64,000 nucleotides of DNA from Planococcus chinensis. GTDB lineage: Bacteria; Bacillota; Bacilli; Bacillales_A; Planococcaceae. The notes beneath the pieces were generated by a model, which worked only from the letters and a program-made list of their open reading frames with translations, was not told the DNA's origin and did no database searches. Shown piece by piece: positions 40,124 through 48,952 of this stretch; positions within the stretch are counted from its first letter, which is position 1; the number at the start of each line of letters is the position of its first letter. The stretch lies in NCBI RefSeq assembly GCF_020071995.1, contig NZ_JABWTK010000006.1, positions 1 to 64,000 on the forward strand, in the 5' to 3' direction. The translations under genes were made by a program, and so were the position numbers.

Positions 40124-42223
40124 ATGACGAAGTTTGAAAGCAACCATCTTGATTCGCAGCAGGAACATGAGAATCACGTTACGATGGATCATTCTAAACA
40201 CGTCGGGCATGTCCATCACGAAGTGCAAGTGGAAGAAGGGATTCATGGCCACAGTGAATCTGCCGAGCATCATAATCACGGTGAACATGACCACCATCAA
40301 CATCACGGGAACTTCAAAGAAATATTTCTGAAGTCACTACCCTTAGGGATGATCATCCTGGTTTTGTCGCCGATGATGGACGTTCGGCTGCCTTTCCAAT
40401 TCACTTTTGCGTACTCGGATATTTTGGCCGCTGTGTTGGCAACCATTTTATTGCTTTACGGGGGGAAACCCTTCTTTCAAGGTGCGATAGGCGAATTCAA
40501 GCAGAAAACTCCGGGCATGATGGCCCTTATCTCTTTAGGGTTATCCGTCTCATATCTGTATAGTATTTATGCAGTGTTGGCCCGCTATGCGACCGGCGCC
40601 CACATTATGGATTTCTTTTTTGAATTCGCTTCTTTGCTCTTGATCATGCTCCTCGGCCACTGGATTGAAATGAAAGCTGTCGGTGAAGCAGGGGACGCAC
40701 AAAAATCTCTTGCTGAATTGGTGCCGAAAGATGCACATGTGGTTTTGGAAGACGATTCGATTGAGACACGCCCAGTCACCGAGTTGAAAGCCGGAGACCT
40801 TGTACGGGTGCAGGCTGGCGAAAACATTCCTGCTGACGGCATCATCAAGCGAGGAGCCTCCCGCATCAATGAAGCATTGCTGACAGGAGAGTCGAAACCT
40901 GTTGAAAAAGAGGTTGGAGATAAGGTGATCGGCGGTTCCACGAACGGTGAAGGCATCTTATATCTTGAGGTGCAGGAAACGGGTGAACGGTCGTTCATTT
41001 CTCAAGTCCAAACCTTGATCGGCCAGGCTCAAAATCAACCTTCGAGAGCTGAAAACCTGGCCCAAAAAGTAGCCGGCTGGCTATTCTATATCGCCATTGC
41101 GGCAGCCGTAATAGCATTTGGGGTCTGGCTGTATATAGCGGATATCCAAACCGCCATTCTCTTTACAGTCACAACGCTGGTTATCGCTTGTCCGCATGCT
41201 CTCGGCCTTGCCATTCCGTTAGTGATTGCACGGAGCACCAGCCTCGGTGCAAGCCGCGGATTGTTAGTGAAAGACCGTGAAGCACTGGAATTGGCAAATA
41301 AAGCCGATGTGATGATCCTGGATAAAACCGGTACGTTGACTACCGGGGAATTCAAAGTATTGAACATGGAAACGCTGGATGGCCAATATACAGAAGCTGA
41401 AATCACAGCCCTTATGGCGGGGATTGAAAGCGGATCGAGCCATCCCATCGCCCAATCGATCGTCCATTACGCTGAGATACAAGGGATTCAACCTGTCCGC
41501 TTCGATAAGATAGGTATTGTGCCCGGTGCCGGTGTGGAAGGGAACGCCAATGGACGCAACTACCAAGTGATCAGCCAAAAGGCGCTTGCAAAAGCTGTTG
41601 CGGTGGATGTTCCAAAAGGAGCCACATTAAGCATACTGGTTGAAGACGGGAAACCGATTGGTACGGTTGCATTAGGTGATGAATTAAAGGAAACGAGTAA
41701 AACGCTGATACAGGCATTGAAACAGAACGGTATTCAACCGATTATGGCTACTGGCGACAATGAAACGGCCGCGCAGGGCGTGGCGGAGGAACTGGGCATT
41801 GAATACAAAGCCAATCAATCGCCGCAGGATAAATACGATTTGGTCGAATCTCTGAAAAACAAAGGGCAAACCGTGATCATGGTCGGCGATGGCGTCAACG
41901 ATGCACCATCCCTTGCGATGGCAGACGTTGGTGTCGCAGTCGGAGCCGGCACTCAAGTCGCCATCGATTCCGCTGATGTGATTTTGACGCAGTCAGATCC
42001 AGGAGATATCGGATCGTTTATCGAATTGGCCAATAAAACAACCGGTAAAATGAAACAAAACCTCGTTTGGGGAGCCGGTTATAATTTTATTGCGATTCCC
42101 GTAGCTGCCGGAGTCCTAGCTTCCATTGGAATTACGTTAGCTCCTGCAGCTGGCGCAATCCTGATGTCCGTGTCGACTGTCATTGTGGCAATCAATGCGA
42201 TGACATTAAAACTTCAGAATTAG
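40124..42223 (+). CDS. copB: CopB-type (CPH) copper/silver-exporting P-type ATPase
   Basis: A 699-aa P1B-3 ATPase. The cytosolic N-terminus (about 1-65) is very histidine-rich (HHNHGEHDHHQHH) and binds metal. The metal-transport motif is CPH (C356-P357-H358 in ACPHALGLAIP), the phosphorylated Asp is D400 in DKTGT, and the hinge is MVGDGVNDAPSLAMADVGVAVG. CPH pumps export Cu and Ag from the cytosol. AGAGGAGG lies before the ATG. A CsoR/CstR-type site precedes it, but no CsoR gene is adjacent. Confidence 0.95.
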   Translation: MTKFESNHLDSQQEHENHVTMDHSKHVGHVHHEVQVEEGIHGHSESAEHHNHGEHDHHQHHGNFKEIFLKSLPLGMIILVLSPMMDVRLPFQFTFAYSDILAAVLATILLLYGGKPFFQGAIGEFKQKTPGMMALISLGLSVSYLYSIYAVLARYATGAHIMDFFFEFASLLLIMLLGHWIEMKAVGEAGDAQKSLAELVPKDAHVVLEDDSIETRPVTELKAGDLVRVQAGENIPADGIIKRGASRINEALLTGESKPVEKEVGDKVIGGSTNGEGILYLEVQETGERSFISQVQTLIGQAQNQPSRAENLAQKVAGWLFYIAIAAAVIAFGVWLYIADIQTAILFTVTTLVIACPHALGLAIPLVIARSTSLGASRGLLVKDREALELANKADVMILDKTGTLTTGEFKVLNMETLDGQYTEAEITALMAGIESGSSHPIAQSIVHYAEIQGIQPVRFDKIGIVPGAGVEGNANGRNYQVISQKALAKAVAVDVPKGATLSILVEDGKPIGTVALGDELKETSKTLIQALKQNGIQPIMATGDNETAAQGVAEELGIEYKANQSPQDKYDLVESLKNKGQTVIMVGDGVNDAPSLAMADVGVAVGAGTQVAIDSADVILTQSDPGDIGSFIELANKTTGKMKQNLVWGAGYNFIAIPVAAGVLASIGITLAPAAGAILMSVSTVIVAINAMTLKLQN

Positions 42224-42246
42224 GCCGGCTTGATAGCCTGCTAGAG

Positions 42247-42300
42247 AAACGGTGCCTTCCAAAAGTTGATTTGTTATAACTTTGGGGAGGCACCGTTTTG
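42247..42300 (+). terminator. copB terminator
   Basis: A 21-bp stem with two wobble pairs (42247-42267 / 42278-42298) ending in TTTT. Confidence 0.85.
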
Positions 42301-42317
42301 TGATAGGCTGCATTCTG

Positions 42318-42337
42318 AAAAGGTTTATAAACCTTTT
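42318..42337. repeat. Perfect 20-bp palindrome
   Basis: AAAAGGTTTA / TAAACCTTTT with no spacer. No gene is nearby; its role is unknown. Confidence 0.6.
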
Positions 42338-42527
42338 AACAATAACTTATCAGAAGTATCAGATAGATAAACATAGAAATAGTAGCTGTTTAGTTATTTT
42401 ATTCGTACAAAGAAAGTCTAATATAAGCCAGGTAAAACCATCAATCTCGATTTCTCAACCCTCCACTTAAACACCAGCCAAAACTTATCTGGTATTCTAA
42501 GCCTTGCTGTTTAAAGGAGGGACCATT

Positions 42528-42593
42528 TTGGCTAAAGAATCGGAAGTATTTTATTTGGAAAACTTGAATAAGTTTGAAATAATGATGGAATGA
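42528..42593 (+). CDS. 21-codon ORF with strong ribosome site
   Basis: TTTAAAGGAGGGACCATT precedes TTG 42528; the product is MAKESEVFYLENLNKFEIMME. It may be the first part of a gene whose remainder is lost. No family recognised. The DNA from 42338 to 42527 contains nothing that I can identify. Confidence 0.3.
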   Translation: MAKESEVFYLENLNKFEIMME

Positions 42594-42769
42594 AAAATTC
42601 ATCCCAAAAAACCAGCCGGATCCTCTGATAAAGAAGGGATTAACCTTAAGCACCTAGAATTTTAAGCTATTCAGAAAGTATTTCATGAATGGGAGATATT
42701 AAAACCGTAATCTAATTGGAATCCTGGAATTTTTGAAATTCATCCTGATACAACAAAGGGGTTTGAGTG

Positions 42770-42886
42770 ATGAAATTTCTGCTTACATCTGCAGGAGTCA
42801 CGAACAAAAGCATCCATAACACCCTGGTTGAAATGCTGGAAAAGCCGATTGCAGATTATAGAATCAAGGATGACGGGAGGAAGTAA
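42770..42886 (+). pseudogene. N-terminal fragment of a peptidase S51 (peptidase E-like) gene
   Basis: 38 codons starting MKFLLTSAGVTNKSIHNTLVEMLEKPIAD match the N-terminal strand and helix of S51 dipeptidases (about 200 aa when complete). After that the frame runs to a stop without the catalytic Ser/His/Glu regions. AAAGGGG precedes the ATG, so the fragment is still translatable, and it ends three bases before the next ATG. Confidence 0.6.
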
Positions 42887-42889
42887 TAG

Positions 42890-43384
42890 ATGAAGGGCTA
42901 CGAACTGTTTATTGCCTACAGAAATGATCTTTCCAATTATTCTTTGGAGCAATTGAGGCATATTCCGGAAAAAGGCGTCTGGTCCATTGGACAAATGTAT
43001 GACCATTTAATTGTGGTCAGCCATGAGTATTTAGACAGTATGGAAGCATGTGCCGGACGAATGGATGAACAAACATACGGCAAAACGCCTGCTGGTGAGA
43101 AATTATTTCAAATGGGTGGATTTCCGGCTATAAAAATCAGATTGCCCGATGAAATGAATGCTCCGCCAAATAATTCAGCCAGCCAGGAAGAACTGATGAA
43201 CAGAATCGAAGAGGTCATACTAAGGTTAATGCAATGGGAACTGAAATCAGAAGCGATTAATCCGAATTTCAAAGTAGAACATGGCGGATTCGGCTGGTTG
43301 AATGCGAAAGAATGGTATGTCCTGGTTGAAATGCATGCCCGGCATCATTTAAAGCAACAAGAGGAGCTGGAAAGTTATCTATGA
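42890..43384 (+). CDS. DinB-superfamily protein
   Basis: A 164-aa DinB/YfiT-like four-helix protein with metal-binding histidines in IGQMYDHLIVVSHEYLD and the C-terminal HARHHLKQQEELESYL. It is a paralogue type of the gene at 3.8 kb but only distantly similar. GGGAGG before ATG lies within the end of the peptidase fragment, so translation may be coupled. The substrate is unknown. Confidence 0.82.
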   Translation: MKGYELFIAYRNDLSNYSLEQLRHIPEKGVWSIGQMYDHLIVVSHEYLDSMEACAGRMDEQTYGKTPAGEKLFQMGGFPAIKIRLPDEMNAPPNNSASQEELMNRIEEVILRLMQWELKSEAINPNFKVEHGGFGWLNAKEWYVLVEMHARHHLKQQEELESYL

Positions 43385-43476
43385 TGTCGAATTTGCCAAT
43401 GTTTCTGTCCGATGAATTTTTAAAAAGATTGGAAATGGATCATGGCCTGCATAAACTGGTTGAGGTTGCTACATAA
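43384..43476 (+). CDS. 30-codon ORF overlapping the DinB stop
   Basis: ATG 43384 overlaps the DinB stop as TGATG and reads MSNLPMFLSDEFLKRLEMDH and then GLHKLVEVAT. It has no separate ribosome site. It may be a remnant of a larger gene. Confidence 0.25.
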   Translation: MSNLPMFLSDEFLKRLEMDHGLHKLVEVAT

Positions 43477-43478
43477 AA

Positions 43479-43500
43479 AAACCTCCTTTTCCAAGGAGGT
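43479..43500 (-). terminator. Bidirectional terminator
   Basis: AACCTCC-TTTTCCA-AGGAGGT stem with T7 on the minus strand. Confidence 0.8.
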
Positions 43501-43733
43501 CAGTTCAAATTACTGGCATGAATTCTTTTGTGCAGGGCTTCGGCCGCTTCATCGACAGTCGTGTAATATTCGATAAGCTGGTTTTCACTGGAAGTCACTT
43601 CGAGAATGAACGTGTCTTTCAGGCACTTTACTGTCAACGTGTCATCTACGCCAATCGAAAAGGAATGGCTGATGGTTGAAGTATTGAAATTGCATGAGAT
43701 CTGCAGAAGATTCTTGATGTGTTCCAACTTCAT
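43500..43733 (-). CDS. Small protein, paralogue 1 of a tandem pair (77 aa)
   Basis: A soluble protein of unknown function. It shares a pattern with the next gene upstream: L-K/Q N-terminal helix, a CxxNTxxI motif, a V-x-CLxxT motif (VKCLKDTFILEV) and a Q-x-I-x-Y motif (NQLIEYYTTV). The two are about 30% identical by eye and surely arose by duplication. The basic ribosome site is weak. No family recognised. Confidence 0.65.
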   Translation of the reverse strand: MKLEHIKNLLQISCNFNTSTISHSFSIGVDDTLTVKCLKDTFILEVTSSENQLIEYYTTVDEAAEALHKRIHASNLN

Positions 43734-43834
43734 GGCAATCGCGCTCTTTCCTTTTGTGACGTAGTTTGTTCCAAGGGGTTAAGCATTAAAAGGACGAGTT
43801 ATAGATTATTACCCAATTTTGCGCTTCTTAACCA

Positions 43835-43862
43835 AAAAACCCCTGAACCATCAGGAGTTTTT
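43835..43862 (-). terminator. Terminator of the second small paralogue
   Basis: AACTCCTGA-TGGT-TCAGGGGTT hairpin with T6 on the minus strand, overlapping the stop codon. Confidence 0.75.
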
Positions 43863-44093
43863 GCTCTTCTCATAGGAAGCTAAAAACGAAATGATGTACT
43901 CAGTTGTATTTTCAATCGAATCGTATTGAATAACTTCTTGTGTAACGGCATTGGAAATTTCAAAAGTCTGTGTATTGGGCAGACAGCGAACAGATAAACT
44001 CTGTTCGTCTTCCGTCGTAAAGACCTGTTTGATCTTCACCGTATTGTATTCGCACATTGTTTCCAGAAAAATCTTTAAGCTATTGTAATTCAT
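43851..44093 (-). CDS. Small protein, paralogue 2 of a tandem pair (80 aa)
   Basis: Starts MNYNSLKIFLETMCEYNTVKI and contains LSVRCLPNTQTFEI and TQEVIQYDSIE, aligning with the 77-aa protein downstream over the whole length. GAAAGGAGACTCCCTAT precedes the ATG. Each gene has its own terminator, so they are separately transcribed. The function is unknown. Confidence 0.68.
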   Translation of the reverse strand: MNYNSLKIFLETMCEYNTVKIKQVFTTEDEQSLSVRCLPNTQTFEISNAVTQEVIQYDSIENTTEYIISFLASYEKSKNS

Positions 44094-44340
44094 ATAGGGA
44101 GTCTCCTTTCCTGTTTTGGAAAGTGACTAAGAAAAGTCTGGAAGAATCCAATACTATTAGAACTTTAGTTTAGCATAATGAAAAAATAAATCCTAATAAG
44201 ATGTCTTTCGACCTAAATTTTGAGTGATTATGTTCACTGCAAAGGAAAGAGTCAAGCGGCTGTCTGATGGAAGAACAATAAGAATGCGCATATAATCCCA
44301 AAGAAGAACAAAGTCTTTATGTGATGGAGGAGCTATTAAA

Positions 44341-44369
44341 GCATGTTAGCCAAAGAAGGTGGAGAATAA
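44341..44369 (+). other. Possible 8-codon leader peptide before the MFS gene
   Basis: GATGGAGGAGC precedes ATG 44341, which reads MLAKEGGE and stops at TAA directly before the MFS ATG at 44370. The leader itself contains the ribosome site (GGTGGAG) of the MFS gene, so its translation would affect initiation there. Confidence 0.3.
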
Positions 44370-45656
44370 ATGAACCTAAAAACCGCTCAATCCATCCAAC
44401 CCTATATAGATTCACCGGAAAAACTGAAGAACTTATACCGGCGGGTCATTTTTATCGCCAGTCTTTCCCAGATTTTTGGCGGGGCGGGATTGGCGGCAGG
44501 GATAACGGTAGGGGCTCTGTTGGCTCAGCAAATCCTTGGAACGGCAGCCTATGCTGGGATGCCGATTGCCTTGTTTACGCTCGGCTCCGCCGGTACGGCT
44601 ATACTAGTCGGCCGGCTGTCGCAGCGCTACGGCCGGCGCATCGGCTTGACCACCGGTTTTATGCTTGGGGGATTCGGTGGGCTGGGAGTGGTTATTGCCG
44701 CGATTGTAAACAATCTCCCGCTTTTAGTCGTCGCGATGCTGGTCTACGGGGCGGGTACCGCAACCAACCTGCAAACGCGCTATGCCGGAACGGATTTGGC
44801 AGCCAAGAACCAGCGGGCTAAAGCGGTCAGCATTATCATGGTGTCCGCTGCATTCGGGGCATTTGCCGGTCCGAATTTGGTCGGCGTAATGGGCGAGTTT
44901 GCTTTATCAATCGGAATTCCCGCACTTTCCGGACCGTTTCTGTTATCAGGGACAGCGTTTCTGGTGGCAGGGCTCGTGATTTTCCTGTGGCTTCGCCCGG
45001 ATCCGCTTTTGATTGCTAAAGCAATAGAGGCTTACCGCGAAGAGCATCAACAAGAAGATGTTCCCGAGGATGCACTTCAAACCTACAGCAAGAAAGGGAT
45101 AGCGGCCGGTGCAGCTATCATGGTGCTGACACAGATGATCATGATTGCGATTATGACGATGACCCCGATACATATGGGGCATTACGGCCATGATCTTGGA
45201 GATATCGGACTGGTGATCGGCATCCATATCGGAGCGATGTATCTGCCTTCGTTGTTTACAGGCATTCTGGTCGATAAATTCGGCGCCAATGCCATGTCGG
45301 TGGCAGCCGGCAGTATCCTTGCAGCAGCAGGCGCTTTAGCAGCTTTAGCACCGGGAGAATCTCTGATTTCCCTAATCCTGGCACTGGCTTTGCTGGGCAT
45401 TGGCTGGAACATTGGGCTGATAAGCGGAACAACGAAAGTGGTTGATTCAACGGTTCCGGCAAACCGTGCGAAGATCCAGGGAAATGTAGATGTCTTTATC
45501 GCTTTGTCGGGAGCTTCTGGAGGGGTATTGTCGGGCATGGTAGTGGCTGGGTGGAGCTATACTGTCTTGTCTTTGGGCGGAGGAGTGTTGTCGCTGATTT
45601 TAATTCCCATCATGCTTTGGGCAAATCGAAGCAAAAGTGCCTCTAAAGTTGCTTAA
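44370..45656 (+). CDS. MFS transporter
   Basis: A 428-aa, 12-helix major facilitator protein. The loop 2-3 signature is present as GRLSQRYGRRIGLTTG and a partner motif follows in the second half (LVDKFGANAMSVAAG). It is probably a drug or metabolite efflux carrier; the substrate is unknown. AAGGTGGAG sets the start. It forms its own unit, with a strong terminator after it. Confidence 0.9.
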   Translation: MNLKTAQSIQPYIDSPEKLKNLYRRVIFIASLSQIFGGAGLAAGITVGALLAQQILGTAAYAGMPIALFTLGSAGTAILVGRLSQRYGRRIGLTTGFMLGGFGGLGVVIAAIVNNLPLLVVAMLVYGAGTATNLQTRYAGTDLAAKNQRAKAVSIIMVSAAFGAFAGPNLVGVMGEFALSIGIPALSGPFLLSGTAFLVAGLVIFLWLRPDPLLIAKAIEAYREEHQQEDVPEDALQTYSKKGIAAGAAIMVLTQMIMIAIMTMTPIHMGHYGHDLGDIGLVIGIHIGAMYLPSLFTGILVDKFGANAMSVAAGSILAAAGALAALAPGESLISLILALALLGIGWNIGLISGTTKVVDSTVPANRAKIQGNVDVFIALSGASGGVLSGMVVAGWSYTVLSLGGGVLSLILIPIMLWANRSKSASKVA

Positions 45657-45665
45657 GTTGCAGTG

Positions 45666-45715
45666 AAAAAGACATTCTTGGAAAGTGGATGGACCACTTC
45701 CGGAATGTCTTTTTG
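45666..45715. terminator. Bidirectional terminator
   Basis: AAAAAGACATTC ... GAATGTCTTTTT long stem between convergent genes. Confidence 0.9.
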
Positions 45716-45730
45716 TATGATATGGGCTTC

Positions 45731-46390
45731 TTACTTCACAATGCCGATAGCAAAGCCGTCGTAACCTTTCGCGCCGACCGTTTGAAGGGCCGTACCGTCG
45801 ATCAAATTCTCATCTGCCATCAAGTCCATAAAATTCCGAACCGCTTTTCCGGTCGGATCTTCCGGATCGAGCACGCGCCCGCCTCGGACCACATTATCGG
45901 CAATGATGACGGTGCCAGGACGGGAGAGTTCCAGCGCCCATTTGAAGTATTCAGGATAGCTCGGTTTGTCCGCATCGATGAAAATTAAGTCGAAAGAAGT
46001 CCATCCCTTGGATTTCAAAGTCGGCAATGTCTCAAGGGCTGCTCCTTCGATGACTTCGATCTTATCGGACAATCCCGCGCGTTCAATGTTTTCGCGTGCC
46101 ACTTTGGCATGGACGTTTTTGTATTCAAGTGTCACGATGCGCCCGTTTTCCGGCAAGCCGCGCCCCATCCAAATACTGCTGTAGCCACCGAGCGTTCCGA
46201 TTTCCAACACGTTTTTGGCATTCGTCATTTTCACCATCAGACTCAGGAACTTGCCATGGTTCGCTGAAACATCGATTCCCGGCAATCCGGAATCGGCATT
46301 ATTTTGCTGCACGGCTTTCATGACCGGATCTGTGTTGTGAAGCTTATCTGTAAAATAATCATCTACATCATTCCACATTTGCTCTTTCAT
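45731..46390 (-). CDS. Class I O-methyltransferase
   Basis: A 219-aa enzyme of the catechol O-methyltransferase (Methyltransf_3) family. Motif I is VLEIGTLGGYSSIWMGRGL (about residue 60); the metal-binding aspartates lie in FDLIFIDADKPSYPEYF and IIADNVVRGG. It transfers a methyl group from SAM to a hydroxylated, probably aromatic, substrate in a divalent-metal-dependent reaction. The ribosome site is AGGAGG before ATG. It is a single gene. Confidence 0.92.
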   Translation of the reverse strand: MKEQMWNDVDDYFTDKLHNTDPVMKAVQQNNADSGLPGIDVSANHGKFLSLMVKMTNAKNVLEIGTLGGYSSIWMGRGLPENGRIVTLEYKNVHAKVARENIERAGLSDKIEVIEGAALETLPTLKSKGWTSFDLIFIDADKPSYPEYFKWALELSRPGTVIIADNVVRGGRVLDPEDPTGKAVRNFMDLMADENLIDGTALQTVGAKGYDGFAIGIVK

Positions 46391-46454
46391 TACTAAACCT
46401 CCTGATCTTTCAAGATGTTGGTAGAGCCTGCGCCATTTTGAATTCGAATGGAGC

Positions 46455-46781
46455 TTAGTTTTCTTGAACCGCTGTTTTAACAGCCTTCACGTCGTATTTG
46501 GCCACTTCCACATTAAGGATATGCGCCGGTTTGGGTTTGTTCAGGTTCGCTTTGTGGCCTGCGATATGGACATCGCTTTTTTCCCATTGCTTCCAATGGG
46601 CTTCGGATTCCCATGTCACCAGAATCAGCACTTCTTCTTCGCCGCGTCTCACTTTTTTCTGTAATACTTTCATGTCAATAAACCCTTCTTGTTGCTCAAG
46701 GATTCCGGGTTTGCTGAAGCGCTCAAGCACCAGGTGGGAATTTCCTTCGGTGATGGTCATTTTACGGGATTGGATAAACAT
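46455..46781 (-). CDS. hmoA: Heme-degrading monooxygenase (HmoA-like)
   Basis: A 108-aa ABM-fold protein, starting MFIQSRKMTITEGNSHLVLERF and containing the conserved GFIDMKVLQKK and LILVTWESEAHWKQWEKSD segments with the proximal heme histidine in HIAGHK. It opens heme to release iron, as in B. subtilis HmoA/IsdG-type enzymes. It stands alone, with no Fur box seen close to it. The assignment to HmoA and not HmoB rests on length and the N-terminal sequence. Confidence 0.82.
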   Translation of the reverse strand: MFIQSRKMTITEGNSHLVLERFSKPGILEQQEGFIDMKVLQKKVRRGEEEVLILVTWESEAHWKQWEKSDVHIAGHKANLNKPKPAHILNVEVAKYDVKAVKTAVQEN

Positions 46782-46849
46782 ATTTTAATCTCCATTCATT
46801 TTAGAATTGTGGCCTTACAATCAATAATATTCGTTGCTATTTCTTGAAT

Positions 46850-47200
46850 TTACTCGCTATCGGCAGTTTCGTCGTTATTATTTTGTGGCGGGGAAGAACT
46901 TCCATGGATTTCGTCTTCATGGATTTCAAACAGCTGCGTAAATTCAGCAATCACCATATCCACCGCTTTCAGTTCGCCGACCAGAACCGGATGGATTGTC
47001 TGCAATTCCGGCGTTTCCAGCTGCTGTTTTAACGTATCCCGGCGAGTGTTCATACGGGCCAAAAATTCCAGGGCCCTGCCGCGCCTGAACGTTTTGGCGC
47101 CTCCGCGTTCCTTGCGCCGGTGTCCGCCTCTGCCGCGCCGGAATTCTTCCCGGTTTGAGTCTTCAAAGCCGGTTGGTTTTGTGCCTTCCGGTTCTTTCAT
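46850..47200 (-). CDS. Uncharacterised basic protein with acidic tail
   Basis: A 116-aa protein: an Arg/Gly-rich N-terminal region (RRGRGGHRRKERGGAKTFRRGR), a helical core (LEFLARMNTRRDTLKQQLETPELQTI, PVLVGELKAVDMVIAEFTQLFEI) and an acidic, Ser/Asn-rich tail. It may bind nucleic acid. I know similar proteins in Bacillales but no function. It has a good sigma-A promoter of its own. Confidence 0.7.
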   Translation of the reverse strand: MKEPEGTKPTGFEDSNREEFRRGRGGHRRKERGGAKTFRRGRALEFLARMNTRRDTLKQQLETPELQTIHPVLVGELKAVDMVIAEFTQLFEIHEDEIHGSSSPPQNNNDETADSE

Positions 47201-47240
47201 TGCTCATGCCTCCTCATAAATCCATTGCCTAACTATCCAT

Positions 47241-47269
47241 ATTGTATACAAATGTATACGATATGTCAA
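47241..47269 (-). promoter_or_regulatory. Sigma-A promoter of the basic protein
   Basis: Minus-strand TTGACA (47264-47269) and TACAAT (47241-47246) are exactly 17 nt apart. The spacer contains two GTATAC hexamers, a possible operator. Confidence 0.75.
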
Positions 47270-47449
47270 AATTCCAGCGAAATAACCTGCAAGGACATTT
47301 TGGCGAAAAAATATAAAGACTAAAAGGCAAATTCACAAAATCGTTCGTGAAAGCCCGTCACACAATTGACTTACATTAAATGACATCATTAATGCTATGA
47401 TGAAACAGAATGCATTTATCCATTTATTGTATGTTAAAGGAGAGTAACT

Positions 47450-48646
47450 ATGTCCACAGAATCCATGATTTCGTTAAGCAGTTCGTCGTTGTTCTTTTCA
47501 TTTATTGTTTTCTTGATCGCGATTGTCCCGTTCGGCATCGCCGTGAAATCCCGGAAGCAAGCGGCTGTCAAAATCGCTTTGGCATTGACGGTTATCGGCT
47601 TTTTGGCTCAATTGAATTATTTCATTTTGCGATGGGTGGCTTCCGGCCATGCACCGGTCAGCAATCTCAATGAGTTTCTGACGTTCTTTGGCATCATGCT
47701 GATCGGCAGCTTTTTGGTGTTTTACTACCTGTACCGCCAGCCGGTGGTAGGACTGTTTTTGCTGCCGGTAGCCATTTTGATCATCGCTTATGCCAGTATG
47801 TTTGCCAATGAAGTTGCGCCGCTAATTCCGGCATTGCAAAGCCACTGGCTCACGATCCACGTCATTACGGTGGCCACTGCCAGTGCAGTGCTATCAGTGT
47901 CATTTGTGACCGGGCTGATTTACTTGCTGAAGAATGTAGACACTGCCCAAAAGGGAAAACGTTCGTTCTTTTTGGAACTTGTGCTGTATTTTCTGGTCGT
48001 TGTGGTCGGATTTATCCTGGTGACTTCAGCGTTCCGGCTCACCGATTACAGTGCCAGCTACCAGTTTGAGAACCAGCAAGGGGAAATCCAGGTGCACGAT
48101 TATGCGATGCCTGCCATCGTGGTGCCCGCTGGATCCGTGCCCGTTAAAGAAGTATCTGGAAATTACGAACCGGCAGACCATTACGCCGGTCTCCTTGGAA
48201 TTCCAAACAGCATCGAAGCAGCAAAATCCAATTCGGTCTTGTGGTCTTTCCTGGCAGGTTCCGTCATCTATTTACTGATCCGCTTGATTGCACGCAAAAA
48301 AATCGCACAATTGCTGCAGCCGTTTACCAATAAGGTCAGCTCCACGTTGATGGATGAAATTTCATACCGATCAGTGGTCATCGGCTTTCCGCTGTTTGCA
48401 CTCGGCGGCCTGTTCTTTGCCATGATTTGGGCGCAGATTGCCTGGAGCCGCTTCTGGGGCTGGGACCCGAAAGAAGTGTGGGCATTGATCACGTTCCTAT
48501 TTTATGCCGCATTTCTTCATTTGCGGCTCGGCAAAGAATGGACAGGCGAGAAAACAGCCTGGCTCGCCATCATCGGTTTCGGGACGATCATTTTCAATCA
48601 AATTTTCGTAAATTTGGTCATCGCCGGTCTGCATTCTTACGCATAA
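47450..48646 (+). CDS. ccsB: CcsB/ResC-type cytochrome c biogenesis protein
   Basis: A 398-aa membrane protein with at least eight helices. The heme-handling motif reads WAQIAWSRFWGWDPKEVWALITF (about residue 325), the WWD signature of CcsA/ResC proteins. It would present heme at the outer membrane face for covalent attachment to apocytochrome c. No ResB/CcsB partner or thioredoxin gene lies nearby, so it may be a second copy. An extended -10 (TGC-TATGAT, 47393-47401) lies upstream. Confidence 0.9.
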   Translation: MSTESMISLSSSSLFFSFIVFLIAIVPFGIAVKSRKQAAVKIALALTVIGFLAQLNYFILRWVASGHAPVSNLNEFLTFFGIMLIGSFLVFYYLYRQPVVGLFLLPVAILIIAYASMFANEVAPLIPALQSHWLTIHVITVATASAVLSVSFVTGLIYLLKNVDTAQKGKRSFFLELVLYFLVVVVGFILVTSAFRLTDYSASYQFENQQGEIQVHDYAMPAIVVPAGSVPVKEVSGNYEPADHYAGLLGIPNSIEAAKSNSVLWSFLAGSVIYLLIRLIARKKIAQLLQPFTNKVSSTLMDEISYRSVVIGFPLFALGGLFFAMIWAQIAWSRFWGWDPKEVWALITFLFYAAFLHLRLGKEWTGEKTAWLAIIGFGTIIFNQIFVNLVIAGLHSYA

Positions 48647-48653
48647 ATGAAAT

Positions 48654-48692
48654 CAGAGCTCTGAGAGAACGATTTGTTCTTTCGGGGCTTTT
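48654..48692 (+). terminator. Probable ccsB terminator
   Basis: GAGCTCTGAGAGAAC / GTTCTTTCGGGGCT imperfect stem followed by T5. The remaining 48693-48952 holds no gene that I can support. Confidence 0.6.
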
Positions 48693-48952
48693 TCACTTCT
48701 AAAACTATCCGGAAAGTTAGGATCCTCAATTCCCAATGCCGATTAGGGTAGGCCGCTATATTTATGAAGCGCTCGCCGCTTGGAAAGATGGGGAAGTGTC
48801 CTACACATTTGTCATTGAAGGGAGCTAGTGCTTTCTGAAATGCAAACACAAGTGAAAAGCATAACCCTCATTTACTTTCAAAAGAATTGCCATAAATGGA
48901 ACTTTTTACACTTCATTTCGTAGGAATTAGTAAGTAGAAAGGAGAGTGAAAT

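Noticed and set aside
48736-48828. 30-codon ORF starting MPIRVGRYIYEALAAWKDG between ccsB and the DUF4306 gene
   Set aside because: No ribosome site or promoter, and no recognisable family; it may be a coding relic but cannot be supported.
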